A stretch of DNA of 19,402 bases from Prosthecobacter debontii (GTDB taxonomy: Bacteria; Verrucomicrobiota; Verrucomicrobiia; Verrucomicrobiales; Akkermansiaceae). The stretch is taken from the NCBI GenBank assembly GCA_945883455.1, contig CAMCXJ010000020.1, forward strand, positions 1-19,402, read 5' to 3'. This document shows positions 7,713 to 14,994 of the stretch, in pieces; position 1 is the first letter of the stretch, and each line of letters starts with the position of its first letter. The notes under the pieces were generated by a model that was not told where the DNA came from, made no database searches, and saw only the letters and a program-made list of their open reading frames with translations. The position numbers were made by a program, and so were the translations under genes.

Positions 7713-8774
7713 TCATTGAGGCGAAAGCTGACCTAAGATATCGATCTTGTGAGCCTCGAAGCGGCGGAGGGCGATGCGGAAATCATTCACGGCCTGATGG
7801 CGCTTTGTGGCGGCGAGGGCGGCGGTGATCTCGGCTTTCGTATCCTCCAGAGAACGAGGTTCGGCGGGCTTGCGGTCGGTGATCTGGAGGATGTGCCAGC
7901 CTAGTTTCGTGCGGACGAGTGTGGGCTTGTCTTTTCCCATGGAGAAGGCGGCCTCGCCGAAATCGGCAGGGAGACGGGCTTTGGACATCCAGCCCAGCTC
8001 TCCGCCGTTTTCCTTGTTGGCGTAGTCCTCGGAAAGTTCCTTCGCGAGCGCGGCGAAGTCCTTTTTTCCGGAGTTCAGATCGGCGAGAGCCTTTTCGAGG
8101 ATTCCTTTCGCTTCGGCGGACGGCTTGTTGAGGGTGGCGATAAAAATATGCTTGGCGCGGATGCGTTCGGGGCGTTGCAGCCCTTCCTTGTTCGCTTCGT
8201 AAAAATCCGCGATCTCCGTATCGCTCACTTTCACCAAGGGATCAACGCGCATGGCGACGTATCTTTCCTGTTGGATGCGGGCGGCGATCCGTCGGCGGAG
8301 GTCGCCTTCGCTAAGGATGCCCATCGATTTCATGGCAGCTTGGAGGTCGGCCTTGGTCTCGAACCTGCCGCAGAAACGCTTGAAGCGCTCGTCGATTTCC
8401 ACATCGGAAACCGGCAGTTCAAAGGTGTTCACTTTCGTTTTCACGCACAGGAGCTCGTGGTCGATGAGATCGCCGAGCGCGGCGTAGGTGACGAGTTTCC
8501 TTTCGGCGGGGGAAAGATCATCCGCATTTTTCCCTTCGAGCCATAGCCTCTCGTGGATCGCGTAATCGAGCTGGCTGCGGGTGATGTGGCGGTTGAACAC
8601 CCGCGCCACCACGCCATTGGCTTTCGCCTTGGCGATGGATTCCGGGCTATCCGGATGCGAGGACTGCATGCGGCGGTTCAGCGGGCCGTTGAACACGTAA
8701 AGGTCACCCGCGAGGTAGCAGAACACCAATAGATAAGCGCCGAAGCGCAGGGAGAATTTGGTGAAGGACTGCAT
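7713..8774 (-). CDS. membrane-anchored parvulin-type peptidylprolyl isomerase (SurA/PrsA-like)
   Basis: A 353-residue envelope foldase. One hydrophobic segment near the N-terminus (FGAYLLVFCYLAGDLYVF, 11-28) is an uncleaved anchor or signal, followed by a SurA-N-like helical region at about 55-200 (VVARVFNRHITRSQLDYAIH) and one rotamase domain at about 203-302. The latter holds IRAKHIFIA, the flap ELSEDYANKENGGELGWMSK and the terminal strand VRTKLGWHILQITDRKPAE. These catalyse or assist cis-trans isomerisation of X-Pro bonds in periplasmic or outer-membrane clients. There is only one rotamase domain, unlike SurA with two. The ATG at 8774 has no Shine-Dalgarno, and its upstream region is filled by an inverted pair of octamer repeats that separates it from the L,D-transpeptidase gene. 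Confidence 0.88.
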   Translation of the reverse strand: MQSFTKFSLRFGAYLLVFCYLAGDLYVFNGPLNRRMQSSHPDSPESIAKAKANGVVARVFNRHITRSQLDYAIHERLWLEGKNADDLSPAERKLVTYAALGDLIDHELLCVKTKVNTFELPVSDVEIDERFKRFCGRFETKADLQAAMKSMGILSEGDLRRRIAARIQQERYVAMRVDPLVKVSDTEIADFYEANKEGLQRPERIRAKHIFIATLNKPSAEAKGILEKALADLNSGKKDFAALAKELSEDYANKENGGELGWMSKARLPADFGEAAFSMGKDKPTLVRTKLGWHILQITDRKPAEPRSLEDTKAEITAALAATKRHQAVNDFRIALRRFEAHKIDILGQLSPQ

Positions 8775-8781
8775 GGGGTAA

Positions 8782-8873
8782 ATGCTGAAATGCTGAAATG
8801 CTGAAAAATGAAGAGCAGTGAGAGCCGGGTTGGGAATTCTTATTTCAGCTTTTCAGCTTTTCAGCTTTCCAGC
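8782..8873. repeat. inverted pair of octamer tandem arrays
   Basis: Left array: ATGCTGAA three times in a row at 8782-8805. Right array, in the opposite sense: ATTTCAGC, TTTTCAGC, TTTTCAGC, TTTCCAGC at 8842-8873. The reverse complement of the right array matches the left closely (GCTGAAA units), so the 92-nt region can fold into a long imperfect hairpin with a loop of about 36 nt. Outside each array, in its own reading sense, follows an AAGAG- or AAGAA-type tail. It occupies the whole 106-nt gap between the L,D-transpeptidase stop and the parvulin start. A role in termination, RNA stability or insulation is possible but not shown. Confidence 0.85.
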
Positions 8874-8880
8874 ATTTATG

Positions 8881-10086
8881 TCATCTAATCTCCACGCTGG
8901 CTCCCGGTCGGAGGAGGCCGGGGATGCGGACGATGTCCCAGTTCGCGAGGCGGATGCAGCCGGCGGAGCGGGAGCGGCCGATGGTTTCGGGGTCCGAGGT
9001 GCCGTGCATGCCGATGCCGGGTTTGGAAAGTCCGCACCACAGCACGCCGACCGGGTTGTTGGGTCCGCCGGCGATGTTGATCGCGTTGTTGGAGCGCTTG
9101 CCAGTGTCGAGGAGCTGCTGGTCGTAGCGCCAGACGGGGAGTTCCACCGCGTTCTGCATCGTCCATTTCCCGTAGCGGATGAACTGGGGCTTGCCGGGCG
9201 TGATCGGGAAAGTGGCGATGAGGCTCTGGTTGGCGACGCTCGCGGGTGCCTCTGGATCGGCAACGACGAGGGCGCGCAGGTTCGCCTCGTAGATGCGCAC
9301 CTGGTTGAGCTTCGTGTCGATGACGGCATGGCGCTGGCTGAGAGCCTCGTCCTCCTTGAAGGCAGCGCCCGTGAGGTTCTCGATCTGGAAGGCGTTCACG
9401 TTCGGGACGATGAGGGTATCGCGCGGCTTGAGGCTGTAGATCTTCACGTTCGGGTTTAGCTCCGTGAGATAAGGGATGTCTGTGTGGTAGCGCTCCGACA
9501 TGAATTCGACGGTCGAGCGGTAGGACATGCGTTTCACATTCCCCTGCTGGGAGCGCTTGTAGGTAAGCTTGGTATCCACCCATTTCTCCGAAATCTCGGG
9601 CACGATGGCGACCGCGAAAGGATTCGGCACGGCCTTGCGGGCAGCGGTGTTGACGGCCGTCCAGCTATCGAGCGGATGGCCGTGGAGTTCGTTCCAGGAT
9701 TTCACGGCGAGCTCGGAAAACTGGCCGATTTTTCCATCAATCACACCGGGGCCGAAGTTCTCATGATCGAGGAAGATCTGGAGCCGCACGGCATCGTCGC
9801 CCGTGGGTTTCTGGTCGATGGGGAAAACTTCAACCGCTGCGGGATAGGGGGAAGGGGCGGGGCTCAGTGCAGGTTCCGCTGCGGGTATGGGTATGGGTTC
9901 CGTTGTGGGTATGGGTATGGGCGCCGGCTGGGTAGCGGGTGCAGGCGGCGGCGCGGCGGCGGCGGGTTGCTGCGGGGATTCATCGAAATCAAGCGGTAGC
10001 GCCTTGAGGACACGACCCTCATCATTGGGCGTTTGCGCTTGGGCTTGGGATAGGCAGAGCAGGATAGAGAGAGATAGGATGCGCAT
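8881..10086 (-). CDS. secreted L,D-transpeptidase (YkuD domain) with LysM-like module
   Basis: A 401-residue periplasmic enzyme. Signal peptide MRILSLSILLCLSQAQAQ; a Pro/Ala-rich linker at about 38-85 (PIPIPTTEPIPIP); a peptidoglycan-binding-like helical segment at about 95-140 (RLQIFLDHENFGPGVIDGKIG); a LysM-like region at about 192-230 (FMSERYHTDIPYLTELNPNV); then the YkuD catalytic domain at about 255-401. The active-site signature is intact: HGTSDPETIGRSRSAGCIRL (361-380), with catalytic Cys377 and His361. Family members make 3-3 cross-links in peptidoglycan or attach lipoproteins to it. ATG 10086 is 5 nt after the hflX stop, so it is in an operon with hflX. Compare ErfK/YbiS-type proteins, which have the same modular plan. 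Confidence 0.92.
   Translation of the reverse strand: MRILSLSILLCLSQAQAQTPNDEGRVLKALPLDFDESPQQPAAAAPPPAPATQPAPIPIPTTEPIPIPAAEPALSPAPSPYPAAVEVFPIDQKPTGDDAVRLQIFLDHENFGPGVIDGKIGQFSELAVKSWNELHGHPLDSWTAVNTAARKAVPNPFAVAIVPEISEKWVDTKLTYKRSQQGNVKRMSYRSTVEFMSERYHTDIPYLTELNPNVKIYSLKPRDTLIVPNVNAFQIENLTGAAFKEDEALSQRHAVIDTKLNQVRIYEANLRALVVADPEAPASVANQSLIATFPITPGKPQFIRYGKWTMQNAVELPVWRYDQQLLDTGKRSNNAINIAGGPNNPVGVLWCGLSKPGIGMHGTSDPETIGRSRSAGCIRLANWDIVRIPGLLRPGASVEIR
9883..9930 (-). repeat. 24-nt in-frame tandem repeat in the L,D-transpeptidase linker
   Basis: Two adjacent 24-nt units (9883-9906 and 9907-9930), each starting GGGTATGGGTATGGG on the plus strand, encode the Pro-Ile linker residues PIPIPTTE/PIPIPAAE. 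The first about 15 bases of each unit are identical. This is a length-variable spacer rather than a domain. Confidence 0.7.
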
Positions 10087-10091
10087 AAAAA

Positions 10092-11390
10092 TCAGGCGGG
10101 GATGAGGAATGAGGAGAGACGCCCGGCGATGGCGGCGGGGACTACGGCACTGACGAGGATGTCGTTCTGCTCGTAATCCGTGGAGAGGACTTTCGCGTCG
10201 GTGTGGAGCAGATGAAGCAGGTCGCCGCGCATCTGGGGAATGCGGTATTGGCGGCGGGCGACGCGGTCGGCGAGCACGTGGGAGCAGGCTTTTAGCAGCT
10301 CCGGCATGCCCTCGCCGGTGAGCGAGGAGGTGCGAATCGCATCGGGAAATTCACGGTCGAGGCGTTCGAGTGTCTCGGGATCCTCGACGACGTCGATCTT
10401 GTTAAGAATCGTGATGATGGGTTTGTCCAGCGCACCCAACTCCTCCAACACTTTTAGTGTGGTGTCGTGGAAACGCATAATCTCAGGCGCGGTGGCGTCG
10501 AGCACATGGATCAGGAAATCGGAGAGCACAGATTCCTCCAGCGTGGCCTTGAACGCTTCGACGAGGCGGTGGGGGAGATTTCTAACAAAGCCCACCGTGT
10601 CGGTGATGAGAAGCGGCTGGCCGTCGGGCAGCTCGATGCGGCGGGTGGTGGTGTCGAGCGTGGCGAAAAGCATGTCTTTTGCGAGAACGTCGGAGCCGGA
10701 AAGGAGGTTGAGCAGAGTGGATTTCCCGGCATTCGTGTAGCCGACGATAGAGGCGTGTGGAGTCTCGAATTTCTCGCGTTCCTTGCGCTGGGTTTTGCGC
10801 TGTTTGCGGACGACATCTAGCTCGCGCTTACAGCGGTCGATGCTCATGTGGGCGAGCCGCCGGTCGATCTCGATCTGTTTCTCGCCCATGCCACGCTCAG
10901 CTCCACCGCCACCGCCGGAACCACCTCCGCCGCCTTCACGGTCAAGGTGGCCCCACATCCGCGCGAGGCGGGGCAGGGCGTATTGCATCCGGGCCAGCTC
11001 CACTTGAAGGCGTGCTTCGCGGGTGTGGGCGCGCTTTGCGAAGATATCGAGAATGACCTCCTCGCGATCGATCACGCAGAGGTCGGCGAGTTTTTCCCAC
11101 TCGCGCTGTTGGGAGGGGTAGAGGTTGTTATCAATGACAATGACGTCGCATTCGTGTGCCTTGGCGAGCTCCACGATCTCTGCCGCCTTGCCGGTGCCGC
11201 AGAGAAATTTCTTATGCATCTCGCGCGAGCGGGCCAGCACCGATTCTGCGATGCCGATGCCGAGTGTGGAAACGAGCTCGCCCAGCTCCGCCAGCAGCGA
11301 GGCGGACTCCGCTTCCTCGCTTTTGTCGAAATACAGCCGCACGACCAGTGCGCGCTCGACCATATCGGGTTTTAGTCTTACCTCAAACAT
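10092..11390 (-). CDS. hflX: ribosome-associated GTPase HflX
   Basis: HflX binds the 50S subunit and splits stalled or hibernating 70S ribosomes. The protein is 432 residues from ATG 11390, or 438 from ATG 11408 (numbering below is for the longer form). The N-terminal domain contains HKKFLCGTGKAAEI (65-78). A coiled helical linker runs to the GTPase, whose motifs are intact: G1 GYTNAGKST (223-231), G2 region TLDTTTRRI, G3 DTVGF (270-274), G4 NKID (336-339), G5 SSLTGEG (361-367). The linker differs from the common GGIGTRGPGETQLE form and instead reads GGGGGSGGGGGAERGMGEKQ. I prefer 11390 because a candidate promoter covers 11399-11426 and MFEVRLKPDMVERA looks like a family start. It is followed after 5 nt by the L,D-transpeptidase. 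Confidence 0.95.
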   Translation of the reverse strand: MFEVRLKPDMVERALVVRLYFDKSEEAESASLLAELGELVSTLGIGIAESVLARSREMHKKFLCGTGKAAEIVELAKAHECDVIVIDNNLYPSQQREWEKLADLCVIDREEVILDIFAKRAHTREARLQVELARMQYALPRLARMWGHLDREGGGGGSGGGGGAERGMGEKQIEIDRRLAHMSIDRCKRELDVVRKQRKTQRKEREKFETPHASIVGYTNAGKSTLLNLLSGSDVLAKDMLFATLDTTTRRIELPDGQPLLITDTVGFVRNLPHRLVEAFKATLEESVLSDFLIHVLDATAPEIMRFHDTTLKVLEELGALDKPIITILNKIDVVEDPETLERLDREFPDAIRTSSLTGEGMPELLKACSHVLADRVARRQYRIPQMRGDLLHLLHTDAKVLSTDYEQNDILVSAVVPAAIAGRLSSFLIPA

Positions 11391-11398
11391 CGGGCAGG

Positions 11399-11426
11399 TA
11401 TTTAGCATGCCCTAGGGAATGGGCAA
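11399..11426 (-). promoter_or_regulatory. candidate hflX promoter
   Basis: Minus-strand TTGCCC (11426-11421), a 16-nt spacer, then TAAATA (11404-11399). The -10 ends 8 nt before ATG 11390, so the transcript would be leaderless or have a leader of one or two bases. No Shine-Dalgarno is seen before either possible start codon. Confidence 0.35.
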
Positions 11427-11441
11427 TGGCGAAACGGTTTG

Positions 11442-12566
11442 TCACTCTGGTTCCGCGAACCAGTCTAAGGCTTTCAATAGGCTCGCCGCGTCCATGCCGC
11501 CTCGTCCGGGGTGGACTTCGTGGCGTACTTCTTTCACGCCCGCCTCGCGGATCTCTTGCGCCTCCTCAAGGCTCTGCGCTTTCGTCGCGTAGAAGTCTTT
11601 CTCGCCGTGTGCGATAAACACTTTCATGTTCCTGATCGCGTTTTTCGATGGGGAAAAAGTTTTGATAGATTTCGTGAGATCCTGCCATTTCAGGGAGCAG
11701 AGGAAAATACCCTGCATATCGAAGTCTCCCTTGATCAGCGCGCCGGATGCGAGACTGGCGCGACCCGCTCCCATGGAGCTTCCCGCGATGAAAAGTGGCC
11801 AATCCTCCGCGCCGGGATATCTGCTCGCGAGATGCCGCATCGTGCCGCTGATGACGGCGGCGTAGAGGCCGTCGGTGGGAAATTCATCGGGCGTTGGGCA
11901 ATGCGCGGTGAGCACCACCCAACCTTTCGGCACAGCGACCTCGGCGTGTTGCCTGACGAGTTTTTCGAGCTCCTCCTCGCTCTTGAAATCCGGCACCACG
12001 GCGAGCACCCGCTGTCCCGCTTGCGGCTTGAAATCCTTGGGCATGGCGATGAAGACCTCGGCATTCGTCGGGACGAATCCGGAGGGTGACTTGCCGGCCA
12101 TGCGCACTTCTTCCCGCTCCAGCTTGAGATCCAGCGGCTCGATCTCGAAGACACCGAGCGCAGTTTCTGCGGGCTTGGGTATCTCGGGTGTTTCCGCTTC
12201 CGGCGTTCCGGCTTGCGGTGCGGGGGCCGTGCCAGAAAGGCGGATGGACTCTGCCGATTTCAGGACGATCTGCGGGCTGTCCCTGTAAAGCTCAACCGTA
12301 CCGGTGACTTCCGCATCTTTGCCTTGGTAGGCCTGTAGCGCTTGCCCATCGACCACGCCCGGTTTCCCCACCGCCGTAAAAGCATCCGCCGCACCGCGCA
12401 TACCGAAATTTACGAAAGTCATGCCCGAGGGGATCGTGCGCACGCCGGAGACCTTGCCGGTGACGGTTACCTCCTGGCCGATGTGCTTGCCCGCCTCGGC
12501 GTGGGAGATGGTGACGGCGTGGACGGTGGATACGAGGAAAAGAGCACTGAGGAAAATTCGTAACAT
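11442..12566 (-). CDS. secreted OB-fold / alpha-beta hydrolase fusion protein, putative esterase
   Basis: A 374-residue exported protein with signal peptide MLRIFLSALFLVSTVHA. Residues about 18-112 look like a small OB-fold (HIGQEVTVTGKVSGVRT; KDAEVTGTVELYRDSPQIVL). A Pro/Glu-rich linker (113-135) precedes an alpha/beta-hydrolase domain at about 170-372. The nucleophile elbow is GSSMG (262-266, Ser264), Asp324 in AHGEKDFYA and His352 in HEVHPGRGGMD complete a plausible Ser-Asp-His triad, so an esterase or peptidase-like hydrolase is likely. The substrate is unknown. ATG 12566 is chosen over an in-frame TTG at 12587 because it starts the signal peptide directly and has a candidate -10 box 6 nt upstream. 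It lies between yqeY and hflX in the same direction. Confidence 0.8.
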   Translation of the reverse strand: MLRIFLSALFLVSTVHAVTISHAEAGKHIGQEVTVTGKVSGVRTIPSGMTFVNFGMRGAADAFTAVGKPGVVDGQALQAYQGKDAEVTGTVELYRDSPQIVLKSAESIRLSGTAPAPQAGTPEAETPEIPKPAETALGVFEIEPLDLKLEREEVRMAGKSPSGFVPTNAEVFIAMPKDFKPQAGQRVLAVVPDFKSEEELEKLVRQHAEVAVPKGWVVLTAHCPTPDEFPTDGLYAAVISGTMRHLASRYPGAEDWPLFIAGSSMGAGRASLASGALIKGDFDMQGIFLCSLKWQDLTKSIKTFSPSKNAIRNMKVFIAHGEKDFYATKAQSLEEAQEIREAGVKEVRHEVHPGRGGMDAASLLKALDWFAEPE

Positions 12567-12572
12567 GACTGC

Positions 12573-12601
12573 ATAAAACACGCGCAAGGTCGGAAGAGCA
12601 A
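12573..12601 (-). promoter_or_regulatory. candidate leaderless promoter of the hydrolase gene
   Basis: Minus strand: TTGCTC (12601-12596), a 17-nt spacer, TTTTAT (12578-12573), then exactly 6 nt to the A of ATG 12566. A transcript starting at the usual distance would begin on the start codon. The -10 match is only 4 of 6. Confidence 0.4.
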
Positions 12602-12618
12602 GCTACGGTTCCTGCGGT

Positions 12619-12689
12619 GTGGCAGCGGATTGTATCCGCCCAGCCCCTAACAAACAGAGATAGGCATGGCGGATGCAATCCGCCGCCAC
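12619..12689. repeat. REP-like inverted repeat after yqeY
   Basis: Two 22-nt arms (12619-12640 and 12668-12689) are inverted copies matching at 20 of 22 positions, separated by 27 nt. Each arm also contains its own palindrome: GCGGATTGTATCCGC (12625-12639) and GCGGATGCAATCCGC (12670-12684). The region can therefore form one long hairpin or two short ones. It begins 6 nt beyond the yqeY stop codon. It resembles BIME/REP elements in layout and may end yqeY transcription or stabilise its 3' end. Only one copy is in the window. Confidence 0.75.
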
Positions 12690-12695
12690 GTTCCC

Positions 12696-13151
12696 TCACG
12701 CAAGCCGTTTCATCACGGCGGCGGAGAGCAGCTTGCCGTCGGCACGACCTTCGGAAAGCTCCTGCGCGCGCTTCATCGCCTTGCCCATGTCCGCCTTCGA
12801 GGCGGCTCCCGTTTCGGCGCACGCCTGCTCGACGATTTCCGCAATCTGCTCTTCCGTGAGCGCGGCCGGGAGGTAGGCGGAAAGAATCGCGATCTCCGCC
12901 TTCTCGTTCGCGGCGAGCTCCGCGCGGCCGGCTTTTTCGAACTGCTCGATGGAGTCCTGGCGCTGCTTGATCTGTTTGCGGATCACCGCGAGAATTTCCT
13001 GTTCATCGAGCACCGTGCCCAAACCGCCCTTCTCGATGGCGGCGTTGGTCATCGCGCTTTTCAACGCGCGCAGGGCGTTGAGTGCGGTGGAATCCTTCGC
13101 CCGCATGGCGTTCTTGATGTCGTCGGAAATGCGTAGTGTCGTGTCGCTCAT
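12696..13151 (-). CDS. YqeY/GatB-like domain protein
   Basis: A 151-residue cytoplasmic protein matching YqeY throughout. The N-terminal helical part MSDTTLRISDDIKNAMRAKD with LNALRALKSAMTNAAIEKGG is followed by VIRKQIKQRQDSIEQFEKAG, and the C-terminal GatB/YqeY tail is EEQIAEIVEQACAETGAASKADMGKAMK. The tail resembles the tRNA-binding end of the GatB amidotransferase subunit, but YqeY lacks the catalytic GatB core; its role is not well defined. Length is normal (about 150). The ATG at 13151 has no Shine-Dalgarno, and a promoter sits directly against it. It is divergent from ruvB across a 233-nt spacer. Confidence 0.9.
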   Translation of the reverse strand: MSDTTLRISDDIKNAMRAKDSTALNALRALKSAMTNAAIEKGGLGTVLDEQEILAVIRKQIKQRQDSIEQFEKAGRAELAANEKAEIAILSAYLPAALTEEQIAEIVEQACAETGAASKADMGKAMKRAQELSEGRADGKLLSAAVMKRLA

Positions 13152-13157
13152 GCGGGG

Positions 13158-13185
13158 AAGATAGGCGGCGGGAAATAGAGATCAA
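13158..13185 (-). promoter_or_regulatory. candidate leaderless promoter of yqeY
   Basis: Minus strand: TTGATC (13185-13180), a 16-nt spacer, TATCTT (13163-13158), then exactly 6 nt to the A of ATG 13151. Both boxes are good matches. The start point would fall on the start codon, and no Shine-Dalgarno is present. Confidence 0.5.
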
Positions 13186-13384
13186 TTCCGCAGTTGGTGG
13201 GGACGGGGGAATCTTACCGTTTCCCTTTGAATCCCAGAACCGGAAGTACCGCCGTCGCTGTGGGCGGCGCGAAGTGGACAGCTTTAGCCCGGGCGAGGGT
13301 GTTTAGGCTTCAAACAAGATTCGGGTGCTCCCTAATCCGCCCTTCCCCTCGGCGGGCGTATCGACTAGAACCTTTGCGCGAAGG

Positions 13385-14416
13385 ATGCCCGAGAATTTTT
13401 ACCAACAGACCACCACCGCGCCCGCGACACCCTTCGATGTCTCGCTGCGGCCTCCCGCGTTTTCCGAGTTCATCGGGCAGGAGAAGGTCAAGGATCGTGT
13501 GCTGCTGATGCTGGAGGCGGCGAAACGGCGCGGCGACGTGCTCGACCACGTGCTGCTTTCCGGGCCGCCGGGCTTGGGAAAAACGACGCTGGCAAACCTG
13601 ATCGCCAAGGCGGCGGGCACCCAGATGCACACCACCTCCGGGCCGCAGATCGAGAAGGCGGGCGACCTCGCCGGCATCCTCACAAACATCCAGAAAGGCG
13701 ACATCCTGTTCATCGACGAGATCCACCGCCTCCATCCTGCCATCGAGGAATACCTTTACCCCGCGATGGAGGACTACCGGCTCGACATCATCATCGACTC
13801 CGGTCCCTCGGCGCGGTCGATCCAGATCAACCTGCCGCGCTTCACCCTCGTCGGCGCAACCACGCGTTCCGGGATGCTCACCGCGCCGCTACGCTCGCGC
13901 TTCGGCCTGATCAACCGGCTCGACTACTACAACCGCGAGGAACTCGCCGATATCATCGAACGTTCGGCGGGGCTTCTGGAAACGGAAATCCACCGCCCCG
14001 GCGCGCTGGAGATCGCCGCCCGTTCCCGCGGCACCCCGCGTGTGGCAAACGCCCTGCTGCGCTGGGTGCGGGATTTCTCCCAGGTGCGCGGCAATGGTAT
14101 CATCGACCGCGAAATCGCCGCCGCCGCGCTCGCGATGATCGAGATCGATTCCGACGGCCTTGACGAAATGGACAAGCGCCTGCTCGAAGTGATGATTTAC
14201 AAATTCGGCGGCGGCCCGGTCGGTCTCAGCTCGCTGGCGGTCGCGGTCGGCGAGGACGCGGCGACTCTGGAGGAAGTGCACGAGCCGTTTCTGATCATGC
14301 AGGGCTTCATCCAGCGCACCCCGCGCGGACGCACCGCGATGCCGGCCGCTTACGAAAAAATCGGCGCGCCGCCTCCGCCCTTGAAATCCGAGGATACCCA
14401 GACCAGACTGTTCTAA
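13385..14416 (+). CDS. ruvB: Holliday junction branch-migration ATPase RuvB
   Basis: RuvB is the hexameric AAA+ motor that drives branch migration of Holliday junctions with RuvA. The 343-residue product is full length. Walker A GPPGLGKTT (60-68), Walker B LFIDEIHRL (108-116), sensor 1 GATTRSG (157-163), arginine-finger region APLRSRFG (167-174), sensor 2 GTPRVANALLRW (216-227), and the winged-helix domain with EEVHEPFLIMQGFIQRTPRG (296-315). ATG 13385 gives the usual N-terminus; an in-frame GTG at 13325 would add 20 atypical residues. GAAGG immediately before the ATG is too close for a good ribosome site. A Fur-family gene starts 4 nt after its stop; ruvA and ruvC are not in the window. Confidence 0.97.
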   Translation: MPENFYQQTTTAPATPFDVSLRPPAFSEFIGQEKVKDRVLLMLEAAKRRGDVLDHVLLSGPPGLGKTTLANLIAKAAGTQMHTTSGPQIEKAGDLAGILTNIQKGDILFIDEIHRLHPAIEEYLYPAMEDYRLDIIIDSGPSARSIQINLPRFTLVGATTRSGMLTAPLRSRFGLINRLDYYNREELADIIERSAGLLETEIHRPGALEIAARSRGTPRVANALLRWVRDFSQVRGNGIIDREIAAAALAMIEIDSDGLDEMDKRLLEVMIYKFGGGPVGLSSLAVAVGEDAATLEEVHEPFLIMQGFIQRTPRGRTAMPAAYEKIGAPPPPLKSEDTQTRLF

Positions 14417-14420
14417 ACCG

Positions 14421-14849
14421 ATGCCGGAAAATCTAGTCAAACAAGCCATCGCCCGCTGCCGGGAGGTCGGCCTGCGCCGCACGAAAGCGCTTGAGGAACT
14501 CATCACCACCCTGATCGAGGCCGACCGGCCCATGACCCTCGCGGAACTCGCTTCCTCCGAGCGCCTCTCCGACCAATGCGACAAGGCCACTGTTTACCGC
14601 CTTCTCCAACGCCTTTGCGAACACGCCATCATCCGCCGCCTCGGACTCCACGAGCGGGCGGCCTTTTTCACCCTCCTCCAGCCCGGCAAACACAGCGACT
14701 ACCTGATCTGCACCGCCTGCGGGAAAATCGAATCCATCAAGGCGCCATGCCCCGTCCACAAGCTGGAAGACGAGATCCGTGAGAAAACCGGATACCGCGG
14801 ACTCTACCACGAGCTGGAGTTTTTCGGGACCTGTCCGAAGTGCGCTTAA
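14421..14849 (+). CDS. Fur-family metalloregulator
   Basis: A 142-residue DNA-binding repressor. The winged helix occupies about 1-80 (GLRRTKALEELITTLIEADR; recognition helix CDKATVYRLLQRLCEHAIIR at 53-72). The dimerisation/metal domain includes KHSDYLICTACGKIES (90-105) and ends CPKC (138-141). Four cysteines in two CxxC pairs (97/100 and 138/141) form the structural zinc site of Fur/Zur/PerR proteins; His91 sits at the usual HxD-like regulatory site start. The sequence does not settle whether it senses iron, zinc or peroxide; the QCDKATVYR helix is common in Zur-like and Fur-like members alike. It starts 4 nt after ruvB, without a Shine-Dalgarno, so it is probably co-transcribed with ruvB. 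Confidence 0.9.
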   Translation: MPENLVKQAIARCREVGLRRTKALEELITTLIEADRPMTLAELASSERLSDQCDKATVYRLLQRLCEHAIIRRLGLHERAAFFTLLQPGKHSDYLICTACGKIESIKAPCPVHKLEDEIREKTGYRGLYHELEFFGTCPKCA

Positions 14850-14851
14850 AA

Positions 14852-14879
14852 TTCAAAACTCAAATTTCAAATCTCAAGG
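14852..14879 (+). repeat. heptamer array 1 (four units) after the Fur gene
   Basis: TTCAAAA, CTCAAAT, TTCAAAT, CTCAAGG in immediate succession, beginning 2 nt after the Fur-gene stop and followed by AAGAGG. It is far more A/T-rich than the surrounding coding DNA. It is the first of three four-unit arrays around the NHL gene. Confidence 0.8.
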
Positions 14880-14963
14880 AAGAGGGGTTCGCTTTCGCCG
14901 TGATTTTTTACGATCCGATATCGACGCATCCGAATTGGCGTGCAACATAGCTGTGTCCTTCTT

Positions 14964-14991
14964 TTTGAAGTTTGGATTTTGAAATTTGAAA
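14964..14991 (-). repeat. heptamer array 2 (four units) just before the NHL gene
   Basis: On the plus strand TTTGAAG, TTTGGAT, TTTGAAA, TTTGAAA, ending 3 nt before the ATG at 14995. Read on the minus strand the units are TTTCAAA, TTTCAAA, ATCCAAA, CTTCAAA followed by AAGAAGG, so it is an inverted partner of array 1. It occupies the place where a ribosome binding site would be expected. Confidence 0.8.
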
Positions 14992-14994
14992 CTT

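Noticed and set aside
13249..13267. Short CCGCC/GGCGG hairpin in the yqeY-ruvB spacer
   Set aside because: A 5-bp stem with a 9-nt loop is expected by chance in this GC-rich spacer and has no further support.
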